A DNA stretch of 64,000 nucleotides from Copromyces sp. CBS 386.78 (Eukaryota; Ascomycota; Sordariomycetes; Sordariales; Sordariaceae). Numbering within the stretch: position 1 is the stretch's first letter; each line of letters opens with the position of its first letter. Below, one piece after another: positions 33,143 to 43,110 of this stretch. Location of the stretch: the NCBI GenBank assembly GCA_030685235.1, contig MU839131.1, forward strand, positions 1 to 64,000, in the 5' to 3' direction. The position numbers and the translations under genes are program-made. Below the pieces are notes generated by a model. That model was not told where the DNA came from. It saw nothing but the letters and a program-made list of their open reading frames with translations, and searched no databases.

Positions 33143-34393
33143 TCATCCAGAGACCTCCTCCGTCTTCAATCCACTTGCAGGCTTCCTGTACTTAGCCATT
33201 GTAGACGCGACCTTGTTTCGGTCGTACTTCGCCCAGAAGTGCACCTGCTCGGGTTCGGTCTTGCTAGCCACAGGAGCAGCGTTCTCCTTGTCCTTGACCT
33301 GGTGTTTCTCCTGGGCCTTGTGGGACGCGGTGCAAACAAAAAGAACTGGAGCAGGCTTGCTGGCTGTTCTAGTAGGCTCTTGATGAGGTTTAGTGCTGGT
33401 TTGGCCACGAGTTTGGGTAGAGGTAGCGTTGGTCTTGGAAGCTCCTTGGAGCTTCGGACGGTAAGAGCGATTGTCATGCAAGGGCATAGGATTCTCGCGC
33501 AGGGTTCTAGGCCTCATGTCGAAGTTACCGCTAAGGATTCTCGGATCCACCCAACCTATTGACATGGGCGGAAGGTCAACACGGTCAACATGCCAGGTAT
33601 GCCATTCGGCTTCGGTGATGTGTAGGAGTTTTAGGAGGGATAGCATCTGCGCCACGGCGTCGTTCGTAGCGTTATGCAGAGTAGAGCTTTTGCCCAGGGC
33701 ACCTAGGGACCCAAAGGCCGTTTCTCCCTTGGTCTGGGTTCTGTTGAACCGGATCTGAAAAACAGACCAAATCTGCATGTCCCAGACCTTGATCTGGGAG
33801 CTCATGCCGGTGAGGTCAACACCGCCCTCGCGCAAAACATCCTCCTCCATGCCAGCGGCCCAGAACAGAACGCAGATCTTACGATCAACGCCGTTTTGGA
33901 TTTCAGACTCTGTCCTGTTCTTGCGAAGAAGTTCTCCGACCAGCTGCTTGATGTCGCCCATTGCCTCTGCCGCTGTCCTGAAGATCGACTTGGCGAATTT
34001 GCAATGGTAAGGTCTGGCAGGATGCGGCTTAGCAGGCCCTTTTTTCATCCCACGATGGAAACCAGCTGGGCAAGTTTCTTCTGTGTACCGACGATACTGG
34101 TGGATGATGGTGTGGTATGCGCGAATCTGTGCGCCTAGGTCGTCGACGCGACTTTGCTGCGTGGTGGCGGCGGTCTGGGCCCTATCCCGGGGGTCGTACA
34201 CGGCGATACCGACCTCCGACAACTTCTGATAACTTGATGGCTGCGGCTCGCCCTTCTTTGCGTACATGTAAAGATGATCGACACCTTCGTGATCCATGGT
34301 GAGAAAGATGGTGTCCTCAACGTCTTTGGCGCAACGCATCATGTCCGCGTGGTTAACGACCATGGGCGGGGGAGGAGTAGTTGAGCCTGGCAT
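33143..34393 (-). CDS. DEDDh exonuclease-like protein, Gfd2/YDR514C-type, copy C
   Basis: An intact 416-residue single-exon ORF. The start MPGSTTPPPP is the first Met of the frame. Motif I is DxE in LTMDHEGVDH, followed by KLSEVGIAVYDPRD and AYHTIIHQY. A ...RPYHCKFAKS segment comes next, then VLFWAAGMEEDVL, which lacks the WD present in other copies. VWDMQIWSVF follows, and motif III is LHNATND (HxAxxD). This order fits the RNase H-like DEDDh fold of fungal Gfd2/YDR514C-like proteins. The last 100 residues are a basic Thr/Lys/Gln-rich tail with a FWAKYDR segment. Nuclease activity on DNA or RNA is a family inference and has not been shown. It is one of two complete members of the array and the likely parent of fragment B. 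Confidence 0.75.
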   Translation of the reverse strand: MPGSTTPPPPMVVNHADMMRCAKDVEDTIFLTMDHEGVDHLYMYAKKGEPQPSSYQKLSEVGIAVYDPRDRAQTAATTQQSRVDDLGAQIRAYHTIIHQYRRYTEETCPAGFHRGMKKGPAKPHPARPYHCKFAKSIFRTAAEAMGDIKQLVGELLRKNRTESEIQNGVDRKICVLFWAAGMEEDVLREGGVDLTGMSSQIKVWDMQIWSVFQIRFNRTQTKGETAFGSLGALGKSSTLHNATNDAVAQMLSLLKLLHITEAEWHTWHVDRVDLPPMSIGWVDPRILSGNFDMRPRTLRENPMPLHDNRSYRPKLQGASKTNATSTQTRGQTSTKPHQEPTRTASKPAPVLFVCTASHKAQEKHQVKDKENAAPVASKTEPEQVHFWAKYDRNKVASTMAKYRKPASGLKTEEVSG

Positions 34394-35599
34394 AATTGCT
34401 GCTCAGTCGAGATTGTACGGAAGGCAAGATCGTATGGTATCTAGTGATGTCAATGAATGTCCTGACGAAGCTTGCTATAAGAGGTTGGGTAAGGTAGCAC
34501 TTACTTGGTCGAAATACGTAGATGTGGTCGACTACAATCGTGATTGTTCCTTGTTTTCTCAAGACTCGATTGAGTGTTGTTGTAGGAATTGACCTTGCGA
34601 CAGAAGAAGACAGGAGAGAGTTCAAGGAGAGAAGGGGGGGATTAAATATGCCCTACAAGAGATAAAACACAGGTCGCGAGCAGCCGAAGTGATGGGACTG
34701 TGGTGGTGAAGAGGCGTGAACAGGGCCATAGAACCTGCAACTATTCCCTTGTTCACAGATCTGATTGGGAGAACAGCCCGAAGTGGGTTCAGGTTCCAGG
34801 TTGAGTGGCAGCCTCATGGACGAACAGTGAATGTCTTCACTTCAACGGTCAAGGTTAGGTCTGTCCTGCTCCTGTTCATCAAAATTCACAGACCACATAG
34901 CCGTTTCCCCGACACTCACCGCCCCTGGACTCGCTCGTCAGGTTCTGAGCATGCACAAAGGTTCGATGGAGGACACTCGTGAGGAAGAAGCTCAGAACAC
35001 AAGATATAGGGCTTAAACTGGCAGGGTCAGGTAATATCTATGGGGGTAATATCTGTGTGATACCAAAAGATGACACACGCCGGTTTTTGGCAATCAATGT
35101 CGCCAATGAAGGGGTGGGTGTGATGTTTTCTTCTTGGTTACGACGGCGATGACGATGATCACGCTGGAGTTGGACTCTTTCTCGGCGGGCTTGAGCAGTT
35201 TCTTCATCATCCTGTGGCTACGTTAGCATTGATCTAGGAAAGTGCCGGATATGATCCCTACTACGTACCTGTGAATGATGCCCACCGAATCTATACGATG
35301 TATCATTTGTAGCACGACCAGCCTTGGCTTGAATCGCCTGGTATTGTGGGGTGTAAGTCCTGAACTGTTGGGCCTGCAACGATGGTCAGCAGGTTGACGA
35401 GAAACGATGCCGACACTGTCATGCAATGAAGCCGATGTCAGCATTTATCGGTAAAAGCAACCCCGGCTCAGTCACTGTCACATGTGATGAACACAACGTC
35501 CTCTGAGGTCGAAATAAATCACGGTCAATATTGAATCCCTTCATACATGAAAGCGATAAATCCGCCCTGACAAGTGACAGAAGCATTCTCTCGTGCTCT
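34394..35599. other. Spacer between copies C and D
   Basis: It includes the probable promoter of copy C. No gene or RNA was recognised; short ORFs lack coding character. Confidence 0.45.
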
Positions 35600-36124
35600 T
35601 TAAACTCGATTGTATGTAATAATGTGCTGGGCATCGATCATGGACGCCAAGGTATGGTCATTGCTTTTCCTGATATCGACTCGTCTATAGTCAATTATAG
35701 TCGTAGCCATTCTAAGCTCCAAGAACCTCTCTAGGGTATATTTCCTCCTTTCCTTGCCGCCTGCTTTCTTCTTATACGTTAGGTTCTGCTTGGGCAGGGC
35801 TGTGATGAATTCGGTGGGCCAGGGGATTAGCTCGCTCTTGGTCTTAATAACGGAGTCTGCAAATTGGCAGTGATAGGGGCGGGCCACATACCAGCCTCTC
35901 CCAGGGCTTATGCGGTGGATGGAGGTCCGGATGGTTACAGGTCTCTTCTGTGCACCAAATAAAACATAAACCAAAGAGTGAATGATGGGAGTGAATTGAG
36001 GGGGGTCACTTGATACAAGCCCCGCGAGTCGGAATACCTGCTCTGTGATAGCGGAAGAAACCTTGCGGACTGTCATGTTCGGACTCAGATGCATTCGGCC
36101 GTGATCCCTGGAGGCCGTTCCCAT
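35600..36124 (-). pseudogene. DEDDh exonuclease-like family, copy D (middle fragment)
   Basis: A 174-residue open stretch whose centre matches the middle of the family: a PIIHSLVYVLF segment, ARPYHCQFADSVIKTKSE, an amphipathic segment ending KQNLTYKKK, and a decayed counterpart of the VVVLYWD strand. Both the DxE motif and the HNAxND motif are missing and the flanks are out of register, so this is a fragment. It lies 53 bases downstream (on the minus strand) of fragment E and may once have been part of the same gene or of a neighbouring copy. Confidence 0.55.
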
Positions 36125-36177
36125 TGCTGCCGAAGCCAGTACCTAGCTGTATACGGTACGACCGCTATAAAATGATT

Positions 36178-36675
36178 TCAGTGGAGGTTCAGCGCACGTC
36201 TGCAGGAGCGGGAAGGTTCGCACCAATCACATGTTGCAAAAGCCACACACACCATCCCGATCAGGAAGGTGGTCCGTGTCCAGCATCCCCGGCCGGCCTT
36301 GAACGACATGCCAAGGTCGATCTCTGCGTTGTCTGGGCGGGAATGATGCCAAGCATGACAATTCTGCACCGTCATCTTGTGAAAACGAGTGGTTATGCTG
36401 TGCCGTGCACGAAGTTGGAAACCAACAAGTTCTTCCAGGGCCGCGTTGCTGGAAGTGCTCGTTGAAAGTCCCGTCCGGGTAGCTCGGTGTCTCTGGGATG
36501 GATCGAACGACCCAAGTCCGACTTCGGACATGCGCTCGAACGCTGTGCCGTGCCTTTGGAAGTGGTCGGCGCATTCAAAGTCAAGTGCCAGGATTATGCT
36601 GTTCTTTTCGGCATCATATGTATAACTTGATGAGACCGTCAAAAGCTTGACGAAATAAACTTCAAGTTTAGGCAA
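36178..36675 (-). pseudogene. DEDDh exonuclease-like family, copy E (N-terminal fragment)
   Basis: A 165-residue ORF with the family N-terminus: IILALDFECADHFQRHG (DxE), FERMSEVGLGSFDPS, an Arg/Thr/Ser-rich insert, and LRARHSITTRFHKMTVQNC, the counterpart of the HTII...TC segment. After that the sequence no longer matches and it stops before the YHC segment, so motif III is absent. A separate short protein cannot be excluded, but truncation is more likely. Confidence 0.6.
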
Positions 36676-37753
36676 GGCAAGTCAAATCCGGGGTTGAACT
36701 TGACCTGACTTGACTTATTTCTAGCGCTGGACGACCTCATGTCATGATGATGATATGATCGTATTGCTGGAAGTAGGTGGAGGTACCTAGGTAAATATAT
36801 GCAGTGAGAAGCAGCTAATAAATGACGTGTGACTATCGGTTCCATTATGAATAGAACTCAGTGGAAGATGACTTGAGTAAGAGTTGGTCTTGCTTCCATC
36901 TATATAGGTACCTAGCTTGAATGACATGCCAACATGCCATACGGACAGGCAACATGATGTGAACTGGCGGGACAACGCCCAGATTTATTTATGAGTCTTT
37001 CTTTCCTATTTTGATTGTATTACCTGATTGCAGCTTCCCATAGGTAAGGTAGCAATGCTTGAGCGGCAAAACAGCACACACTAAATTCCAGTCGCAATCT
37101 CTATCATGGAACGCAGCAAGCCGCCAGGTGGAAGGAAACAAACAAGACAGGAAGGAACAAACTAGGTAGCCATAAAGTTAGCCAGGTTATAAACGGGACA
37201 CACTCTCAAGAACAACAAGCATGAATGTATAAAGCAAAATTGGTTGAGTTGTCTATCGAAACTATCCCTTCCTACAGGTAACAAACCCCCTAATTCCTTC
37301 CGCTTCTTCATATTCCTTCCTGACTCCACGGCTCTCATCATCTTCTTGCTAGAAGCCTTTTTCCGCAACCGTCATCACTCAACATGTCACCCTCATAAAC
37401 CTCCATTCCCTCCGGCCACCGTTGCGGCTTGCATCGTGCTTGCCTCCTGCTTGCCCGATGACTCCTCGTCCTGCGTGACCCTAGAGCGATTGTGAGGAAG
37501 CAGAATGTTCCATTCTCCCTCACTCGGGAGAGGGGATTACTCCCCCGCTTGAGCTCAATCAGGCGCGGCTTGCGTAGGAAACTTTCCCGTCGGGATGCTT
37601 GCTCTGTCGAGGCTTGACGTTTCCTACAGTCTTGCTGCTTGGAAACTGGCATTTGATGCCCGGGCTGGTTTGCCTTCCTGCTGCTGATCGTTCATATTGT
37701 TGTGTTAATGTGCCTCGCAAACTACCCGTTGAGTCGTCATGGCGTCAGTGAGG
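36676..37753. other. Spacer between copies E and F
   Basis: It contains TACCTAGGTA-type palindromes near 36783-36792 and 36906-36914. A minus-strand ORF at 37338-37652 is basic and could be remnant tail sequence of another copy, but it has no motif. No other feature was seen. Confidence 0.4.
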
Positions 37754-38010
37754 TCATCGGACATGTTCGCTGCCTGTAGGACGGAACTTGGCCCAGTGGA
37801 TGGCGGCAGATGATTGCTCGGGGATCGGCCTTGGCTTGTTACTGCCAGTCTTTTCTGTGCTGGCTGGCTTGCTGTTACTCAGCGGCTGAGCAGTGGCTGG
37901 TTCGGTCTTCGAGTTCTGATGAGTCTTGACGAGTTGGCCGTAGGGTTTGGCAGGTCTGTTTGGTTTGTTGACACGCTTTTTGGCTCTGTGGTCGGATTGG
38001 CCGCGCTTGA

Positions 38011-39358
38011 TCAATTGTCTACAGAGGAAGACTCTTTGCTTGCCCATCTGACTGACATTTTGGCCTGGGGCTTCCGGGTGGCGACGACCGTCCATTCGCT
38101 TTCCTCGGCCTTTTTACCGGATGGGGAGAAGGTGCGATCTGTTTCGGTCCTGTTGAATTCAGATATGCTCGACTTCGTCGCCAGTTTGACATGCTCTCTC
38201 TCCTCCTCCTTCTCAACAGGTTCCTCACAATTGCCAGCGGTCGACCAGGTCTTGGTTGACCTCCAGCCCCAGGAGTCCCCGAAGGACGAAGTCCAGGTTG
38301 TTGACGACCAGGTCCAGGTCGGTGACCATGGCGTGTTGAACTCCGGGACCTTCTCCACCGGCTTCCTCAAAGCAGCAGCCCAGCTGTTTGGCTCGGGTGC
38401 GCTACCGACAGTCGTAGAAGTGTAACCTGCATTGATCTCAGCCATTGCGCTTTGGTGCACAACGACAGGCTCATGATCCTCAGGATCCAGGTCTTCAACT
38501 TCCTGGGGCGTCTCTCCCGGTTTAAGTCGTGGCCTCAGCTCCTGGTTTCTCTTCAGAATTTCGTCGCCAATCCATGAGAGGTCCACGGGGTCTAGGCACC
38601 CACCACATGCACCATGCCAGATCCTCCACTCTTTCTTGGTCATAACCATGAACCGAAGGAAAGCAACAAGCTGCGAGAAGGTGTCATTGGCGGCGTTGTG
38701 TAGCACTGTCGCGTCGTCGGTGCTTTCGCCGCAGACCCAAAGACTTGCAAAGGCTGCCCCCGCGCCGGTCTTAGCCTTCTCGAACGTAGACCGGAAAGGT
38801 TTAAATTTCTGGAAGTCCCACTCCAGGGCCCCCCACCAGCCCACCTGGTATTCCATGTCGTGGAACCAGTTCACTTCCATTCTAGCATCCCAGTATAAGA
38901 CAACCACCACACGGTGCTTCTCTGCCTCCATCTCCTCTTTTGTGAGATTTTTGGTCGAAAGATCTTTCAGAAGACGATCGAGGTCAGAGATCGCCTCTTG
39001 ATGGGTCCGGAACTGAGACTCCGCAACCATGCAGTGATATGGCATGGCCGTATGCGGTTTTCCGAGCCTTTTGTGGTGCGGTGCGTCGCACGTCTCCTCA
39101 GTAAAGTTGCGCCAGCGGTTGATGATTGTGTGGTGACTGACGATAGGTAAGTTTCGAGATTGTGGATAACTGTTCGGTGGAAGAGTCGGTTGTGTAGGTG
39201 AAGTAGATGTTTCTGAGGTCAACGTACGACAAACCAACTTCTGAGACTTTCTCACGAGTCTCTAACCCCTCGGCGTACTTGCCATTCCGGTGGTCAATAC
39301 CTTCAAGGTCGATGGCTGCGACTATGGTGTCCCTGAGCCAGGACTGGAAGTTGGCCAT
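38011..39358 (-). pseudogene. DEDDh exonuclease-like family, copy F (single frameshift)
   Basis: The N-terminal frame starts at 39358 (MANFQSWLRD) with AIDLEGIDH and KVSEVGLSYVDLR. Between about 39190 and 39120 the homology moves to a second frame, which runs open to 38011: HHTIINRWRNFTEETC, MPYHCMVAESQF, VVVLYWDARMEVNWF, LEWDFQKFKPF, LHNAANDTFSQL, then a Trp/Ser-rich tail. No GT-AG intron fits the switch, so one indel is the simplest reading. A second ORF (38095-37754) overlaps the end in another frame and finishes with IHWAKFRPTG. This resembles the FWAKYDR tail of copy C, so the C-terminus may also be shifted. Confidence 0.7.
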
Positions 39359-40440
39359 GCCAACGTAATTCTTGACGTTGAAGGGTGGTGCCTGCGCAGA
39401 AAAAGTTGTAGGCTTCTGAAAATAACCTCAACACTTCCAACACATTTTGCTGAGAGTGTGGGTTACGGTAGATGAGATAGGGTGGTTCAGCCGCTTGATG
39501 CTGAGACGGACTGTCGTTGAAGACTGGTGTCAGCTAACCAAACCGAGGTCGTCATAGACGATCGACGAAGAAATCAACTTACCTTGAATGTGAATAGGTG
39601 CTCTAGGAAAGCTGTTGTAGGAAGACAAGGACCAGGAAATTCCCCGAAATTGTCTTGAGTGGGTTTTCTGGGTTGTGATATATACCTAGGTAAGAAACGA
39701 GAAAGGGAGAAAAGACGATTGTGAGGGACTATAAATAGTGGTGGGCCGCATGCCCTACAAGGTGAATGGCTGCCAAGATAGAGGTATGCAGTGAGGTAAA
39801 GGAAGGCTTCACCGTCGACGGTCGACCCTTGAGAGCGATGGCGGGTAACAAGTCCACGGCCATGTACAAGTTAAAGCACGACACCGTGTTCAATCCGAAA
39901 GGCGACAGTTGCGGTTGGTAGGTCCAACACAACGGTAACCAGAGGATTCGCGCTTACTCCGGCCCCCAAACCATTTTACACGAACGCCACATTGACATCA
40001 CGCAAATGGACCCAACCGCCAGCAGGAGGCCGGCCATACTATACAACCCCCATCCGTTACTTGCGTGCGGCAATGAAGGTGGTCGCCATCAAGGGCAGTG
40101 ATGACGGATTCGTTCGCAGATCGGCTCTTGCACCCCTGGTTGGCGCTCTGGTAGGTATCCATGGTCGATGGCCAGCCCACTTTCCTTCACAACGACTGGG
40201 ATGCAGTCCAGTCCCTCATTGCTGCCCACGACAACGACGCCATCCAGCACGAGTCAAACGGAATTGCACCAGGCGTGTTGAACCATACGAAGGAGGTGAT
40301 CACGTGAGACGATGGAGTTGATGGTGAAATGTCTTGGAACAGCAGTTGACACAACGTGGTATAAATCTAACGAACTAGGTAGTTATTTCTTGTATTTTAT
40401 TTAATTTAAAGGAAGGTTTTAAAAGCCTAATTTCTTCTAA
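39359..40440. other. Spacer between copy F and the GC-rich exon remnant
   Basis: It holds the probable 5' region of copy F, a TATACCTAGGTA word near 39681-39692, and an AT-rich stretch at about 40370-40440 that ends abruptly at a GC-rich coding segment. No gene was recognised. Confidence 0.4.
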
Positions 40441-40901
40441 AACCCAAGGTCCCCGGAGCATCCCCGTTCCCCCGCGCCCCCCTCCACCCCGGCGCCTGAG
40501 CTCCAATCCCTCGTTCGGGTGTTGACTTCCAACCCCGCCTTCAACCTTCCCCCCGGCCGGTGAGTCCTCCTTGTCCTTGCGCTCGCTTCCCCTCCTCCCT
40601 GCTAACTACGTCAACCAGCGCCGTCCGTCGCATTCCCTGCCTCTGCCACAGCAGCTGCCGGAACATGAAGGTCGAGGACTACCAGCGCAAAGGATATCGC
40701 GAGATATTCTTGGCCGATCGTCCCTCCGCTCCCGTTTTGGGCTCTGGTGGAGGAGGTGCCAGTGCTGGTTCCCCGATGTTGGTTGACAGCCCTGTCGGCC
40801 CCCCTCCGGCCAACGAGGACTGGGTTCAGTGGCGCCGTGAGGTTACTAGGAACCAAGAGTTAATGCTCAACATGCTCCGCGAGCTCCTCGCCCGCGAGTG
40901 A
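40441..40901 (+). pseudogene. GC-rich 3' gene remnant with one intron
   Basis: A plus-strand reading frame opens at 40441 directly after a stop in AT-rich DNA. It runs through TPAPELQSLVRVLTSNPAFN, then a probable intron (GTGAGT at about 40560, GCTAAC branch point, CAACCAG end near 40619). It continues in frame through RNMKVEDYQRKGYREIF and a Gly-rich stretch, ending WRREVTRNQELMLNMLRELLARE at a TGA. The amphipathic C-terminus looks like real protein. With no 5' end and a sharp composition boundary, it is probably the tail of a truncated gene or transposon ORF. The domain is not recognised. An internal Met could allow a short protein of 78 residues. Confidence 0.4.
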
Positions 40902-41796
40902 ACGCTAGTTAGATACTTCGGCGCACCGCATTCGCGGCTGAGTGACCACCGTAGTTAGCGCAATCCAATTCCTCCTCTTCCCATCTCTCCCGTGCTCTCT
41001 TGTTCTGGTGTTGTAATCGAACGTGCTCAAGCAAGAGCTTGATTGATTGAAGAGAGAGCAAGAAAACGATGAGAAGAAGGAGGACAAAGTCCGCCTTATA
41101 TACAGGGTAGCCATGTGTGGATCGTATCCACTAATGCCAAGAATGCCAAGATATGTGAATGGCTTCAACAGTTTACGACGTCGCGTTTGGCCTCGGTCTG
41201 GTGCTCGTGTTCAATTCATAGACGTTTCGTAGCTGATTCAAATCAAGATGTTACAACGAATGGGTAAATAGAGGGAAGAAAGACCTTCAAACCTGCGAGG
41301 CGCTCTCATCGTGGCGGTGGGCAAGTAGACTTCATTGTCAACCTTGCTTGTTGGATGGTGATCAGGGGATATTAGGTTGATTGTAGTGTAGCCAGAAAGG
41401 TAGTGGTGTATTGTATCTGGGTGAAAGAAGTGGAAGAATAGGACAATCTATACAAGAGAGAATGTTGTGAGGAATAAGAGGTCATAGAAGTGCACCTGTC
41501 TTCTAGAAAAAGCCTTGTGTCTTTTGGAAACAGTCTTGTGTCTTTTGGAAATAACTTTATATCTTTTGGACAAGGTAGCAGTCGTATTTCTTATATTTAT
41601 TTCTTATATACCTAAGGACAGGCCGCAGTTGACGAGACCTTGCATTCCATCCTCTTCGGCTCTAACTCTCACGACTCTAGATATAGGTTAAACCCGCCGA
41701 GATAAGTTCACCGGGACAAATCAAAACATATCCTGCCTCCTTTCCTGACCTCCGGGATATGGGACTCTGGTGTTAGTAGTACACTGGAAAACGGTT
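40902..41796. other. Spacer downstream of copy G
   Basis: It contains the 3' UTR of copy G and the 21-base tandem repeat. No gene was seen. Confidence 0.45.
41514..41571. repeat. Three tandem ~21-base units
   Basis: The unit CTTGTGTCTTTTGGAAACAGT at 41514 recurs at 41535 with small changes, and a third, more diverged unit (CTTTATATCTTTTGGAC) follows at 41555. Confidence 0.8.
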
Positions 41797-43110
41797 CTAG
41801 TTCTTTTTCTTGCTCGTCTTCTTTGGTGGTCCATTCATTGGGGAATCATCGCCATTACTAGTACTAGCACCGGTGGCGAGCGCGTTCATGCCGAGCGTAG
41901 GAGGTGTGGTGGATGGGCTCGAGGTAGGTGACGGCACAGTTGAAGGGGGCGTTGAGGAGTTCGTCAAAGGAGAAGCCGACGGCGATGATGAAGCCGAGGA
42001 TGATGTCGATGAAGAAGTCTCCGGGGGTCTGGTGGATTGGCTGGCAATACTTTGACTGCCACCACGTGGATTCTTCGACCAGCTTCGGTTCGGGTTGGCT
42101 GCCTTGACGGGTGCTATAGTAGGGGCAGGCAGCGAAGGGAAGACGGCAGTGTCGTTCAAAGCCGGGGGCAGGATAGGATTCAGATGCTGATTGCATTCTT
42201 GTTCCATCGTGGCCCTGCCGGGGGGGACATGTCTGTTCCGGTTGCGCTCACACGTGCGTTCCAAGCCGCTGTTGTAGTGGAGAATCTCGAGATCGACCCA
42301 GCTCATATCGAGGGGCTTAAGATCTTCACCAGCACAGACCCAGCGAGAAAAGCACTCCTCCGACATGTGAAAGAAGCGGAGGAGGGTAGCCAATTGAGCC
42401 CACGCGTCGTTGGACGCATTGTGGAGCGTGATCGAATTATCCCCTGAGCCCAGAACGCCAGTTGACTTGTAAAATTTCTCGGCACCAGTTTTGTTCTTGC
42501 GGCCGAACCGTTTCAAAATCGGTTCCCACAACTGGAAGTCCCAGTGCTCAATTTTATTGGAGCCGAGGAAATCGTAAGCATAGTCGTCAAAAAGCTTAGA
42601 CTCGGCGTTCGAGTCCCACGACAGGACGACAACCTTGCGACGGACGCCGCCGGCAATCTCCTTTGCTGTGAGGTTTTGTGTCTGCAGAGCTTGCAGGAAT
42701 TTCGTGAGCTCGCTCATAACCTTCTGTCTTGACTGGACCTTGCTCGGACAGAACGTTGCGGTGTATGGCGAGGCCTTGTGTACCCCGACATGCCAGGGTT
42801 TATTGCGATTGGGGCAAGTCTTTGAGTTTACCCATGCCCACTTGTCAATAAGCGTATGTTGAGCGTCGATTGCCTGAATTTGCTCCATTTCAGAACTCGA
42901 AGAAGAAGAACTTTTTGGGTCAAAAACTGCCACGCCCATCTCTGACAGTTTCTCCATGGGCGTGTAGGGAGGACGTTGGGGATCCCGAGGTGCGTGGTCG
43001 ATGTTCTCAACATCGGCAGCCACAAAAATGGTGTCTTTGTGTGTTTCCTTGAAGTTGACCAAGTCCACATAGCTGTGGACAGCCGGGGGTGGCGGGCAAG
43101 TGGATCTCAT
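41797..43110 (-). CDS. DEDDh exonuclease-like protein, Gfd2/YDR514C-type, copy G
   Basis: An intact 437-residue single-exon ORF. Motif I is DxE in VAADVENIDH, followed by KLSEMGVAVFDPK, a Ser run, and AQHTLIDKW. SPYTATFCPSK comes next, then VVVLSWDSNAESKLF, HWDFQLWEPILKRF, and motif III LHNASND (HxAxxD), then LLRFFHMSEECFSRWVC. From about residue 285 the protein is Ser/Thr/Pro-rich low-complexity sequence and ends in PPKKTSKKKN, a possible nuclear localisation signal. It is the better-preserved of the two complete copies, because it keeps the WD of the middle strand that copy C has lost. A nuclease role is inferred from family only. Confidence 0.78.
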   Translation of the reverse strand: MRSTCPPPPAVHSYVDLVNFKETHKDTIFVAADVENIDHAPRDPQRPPYTPMEKLSEMGVAVFDPKSSSSSSSEMEQIQAIDAQHTLIDKWAWVNSKTCPNRNKPWHVGVHKASPYTATFCPSKVQSRQKVMSELTKFLQALQTQNLTAKEIAGGVRRKVVVLSWDSNAESKLFDDYAYDFLGSNKIEHWDFQLWEPILKRFGRKNKTGAEKFYKSTGVLGSGDNSITLHNASNDAWAQLATLLRFFHMSEECFSRWVCAGEDLKPLDMSWVDLEILHYNSGLERTCERNRNRHVPPGRATMEQECNQHLNPILPPALNDTAVFPSLPAPTIAPVKAANPNRSWSKNPRGGSQSIASQSTRPPETSSSTSSSASSSPSASPLTNSSTPPSTVPSPTSSPSTTPPTLGMNALATGASTSNGDDSPMNGPPKKTSKKKN

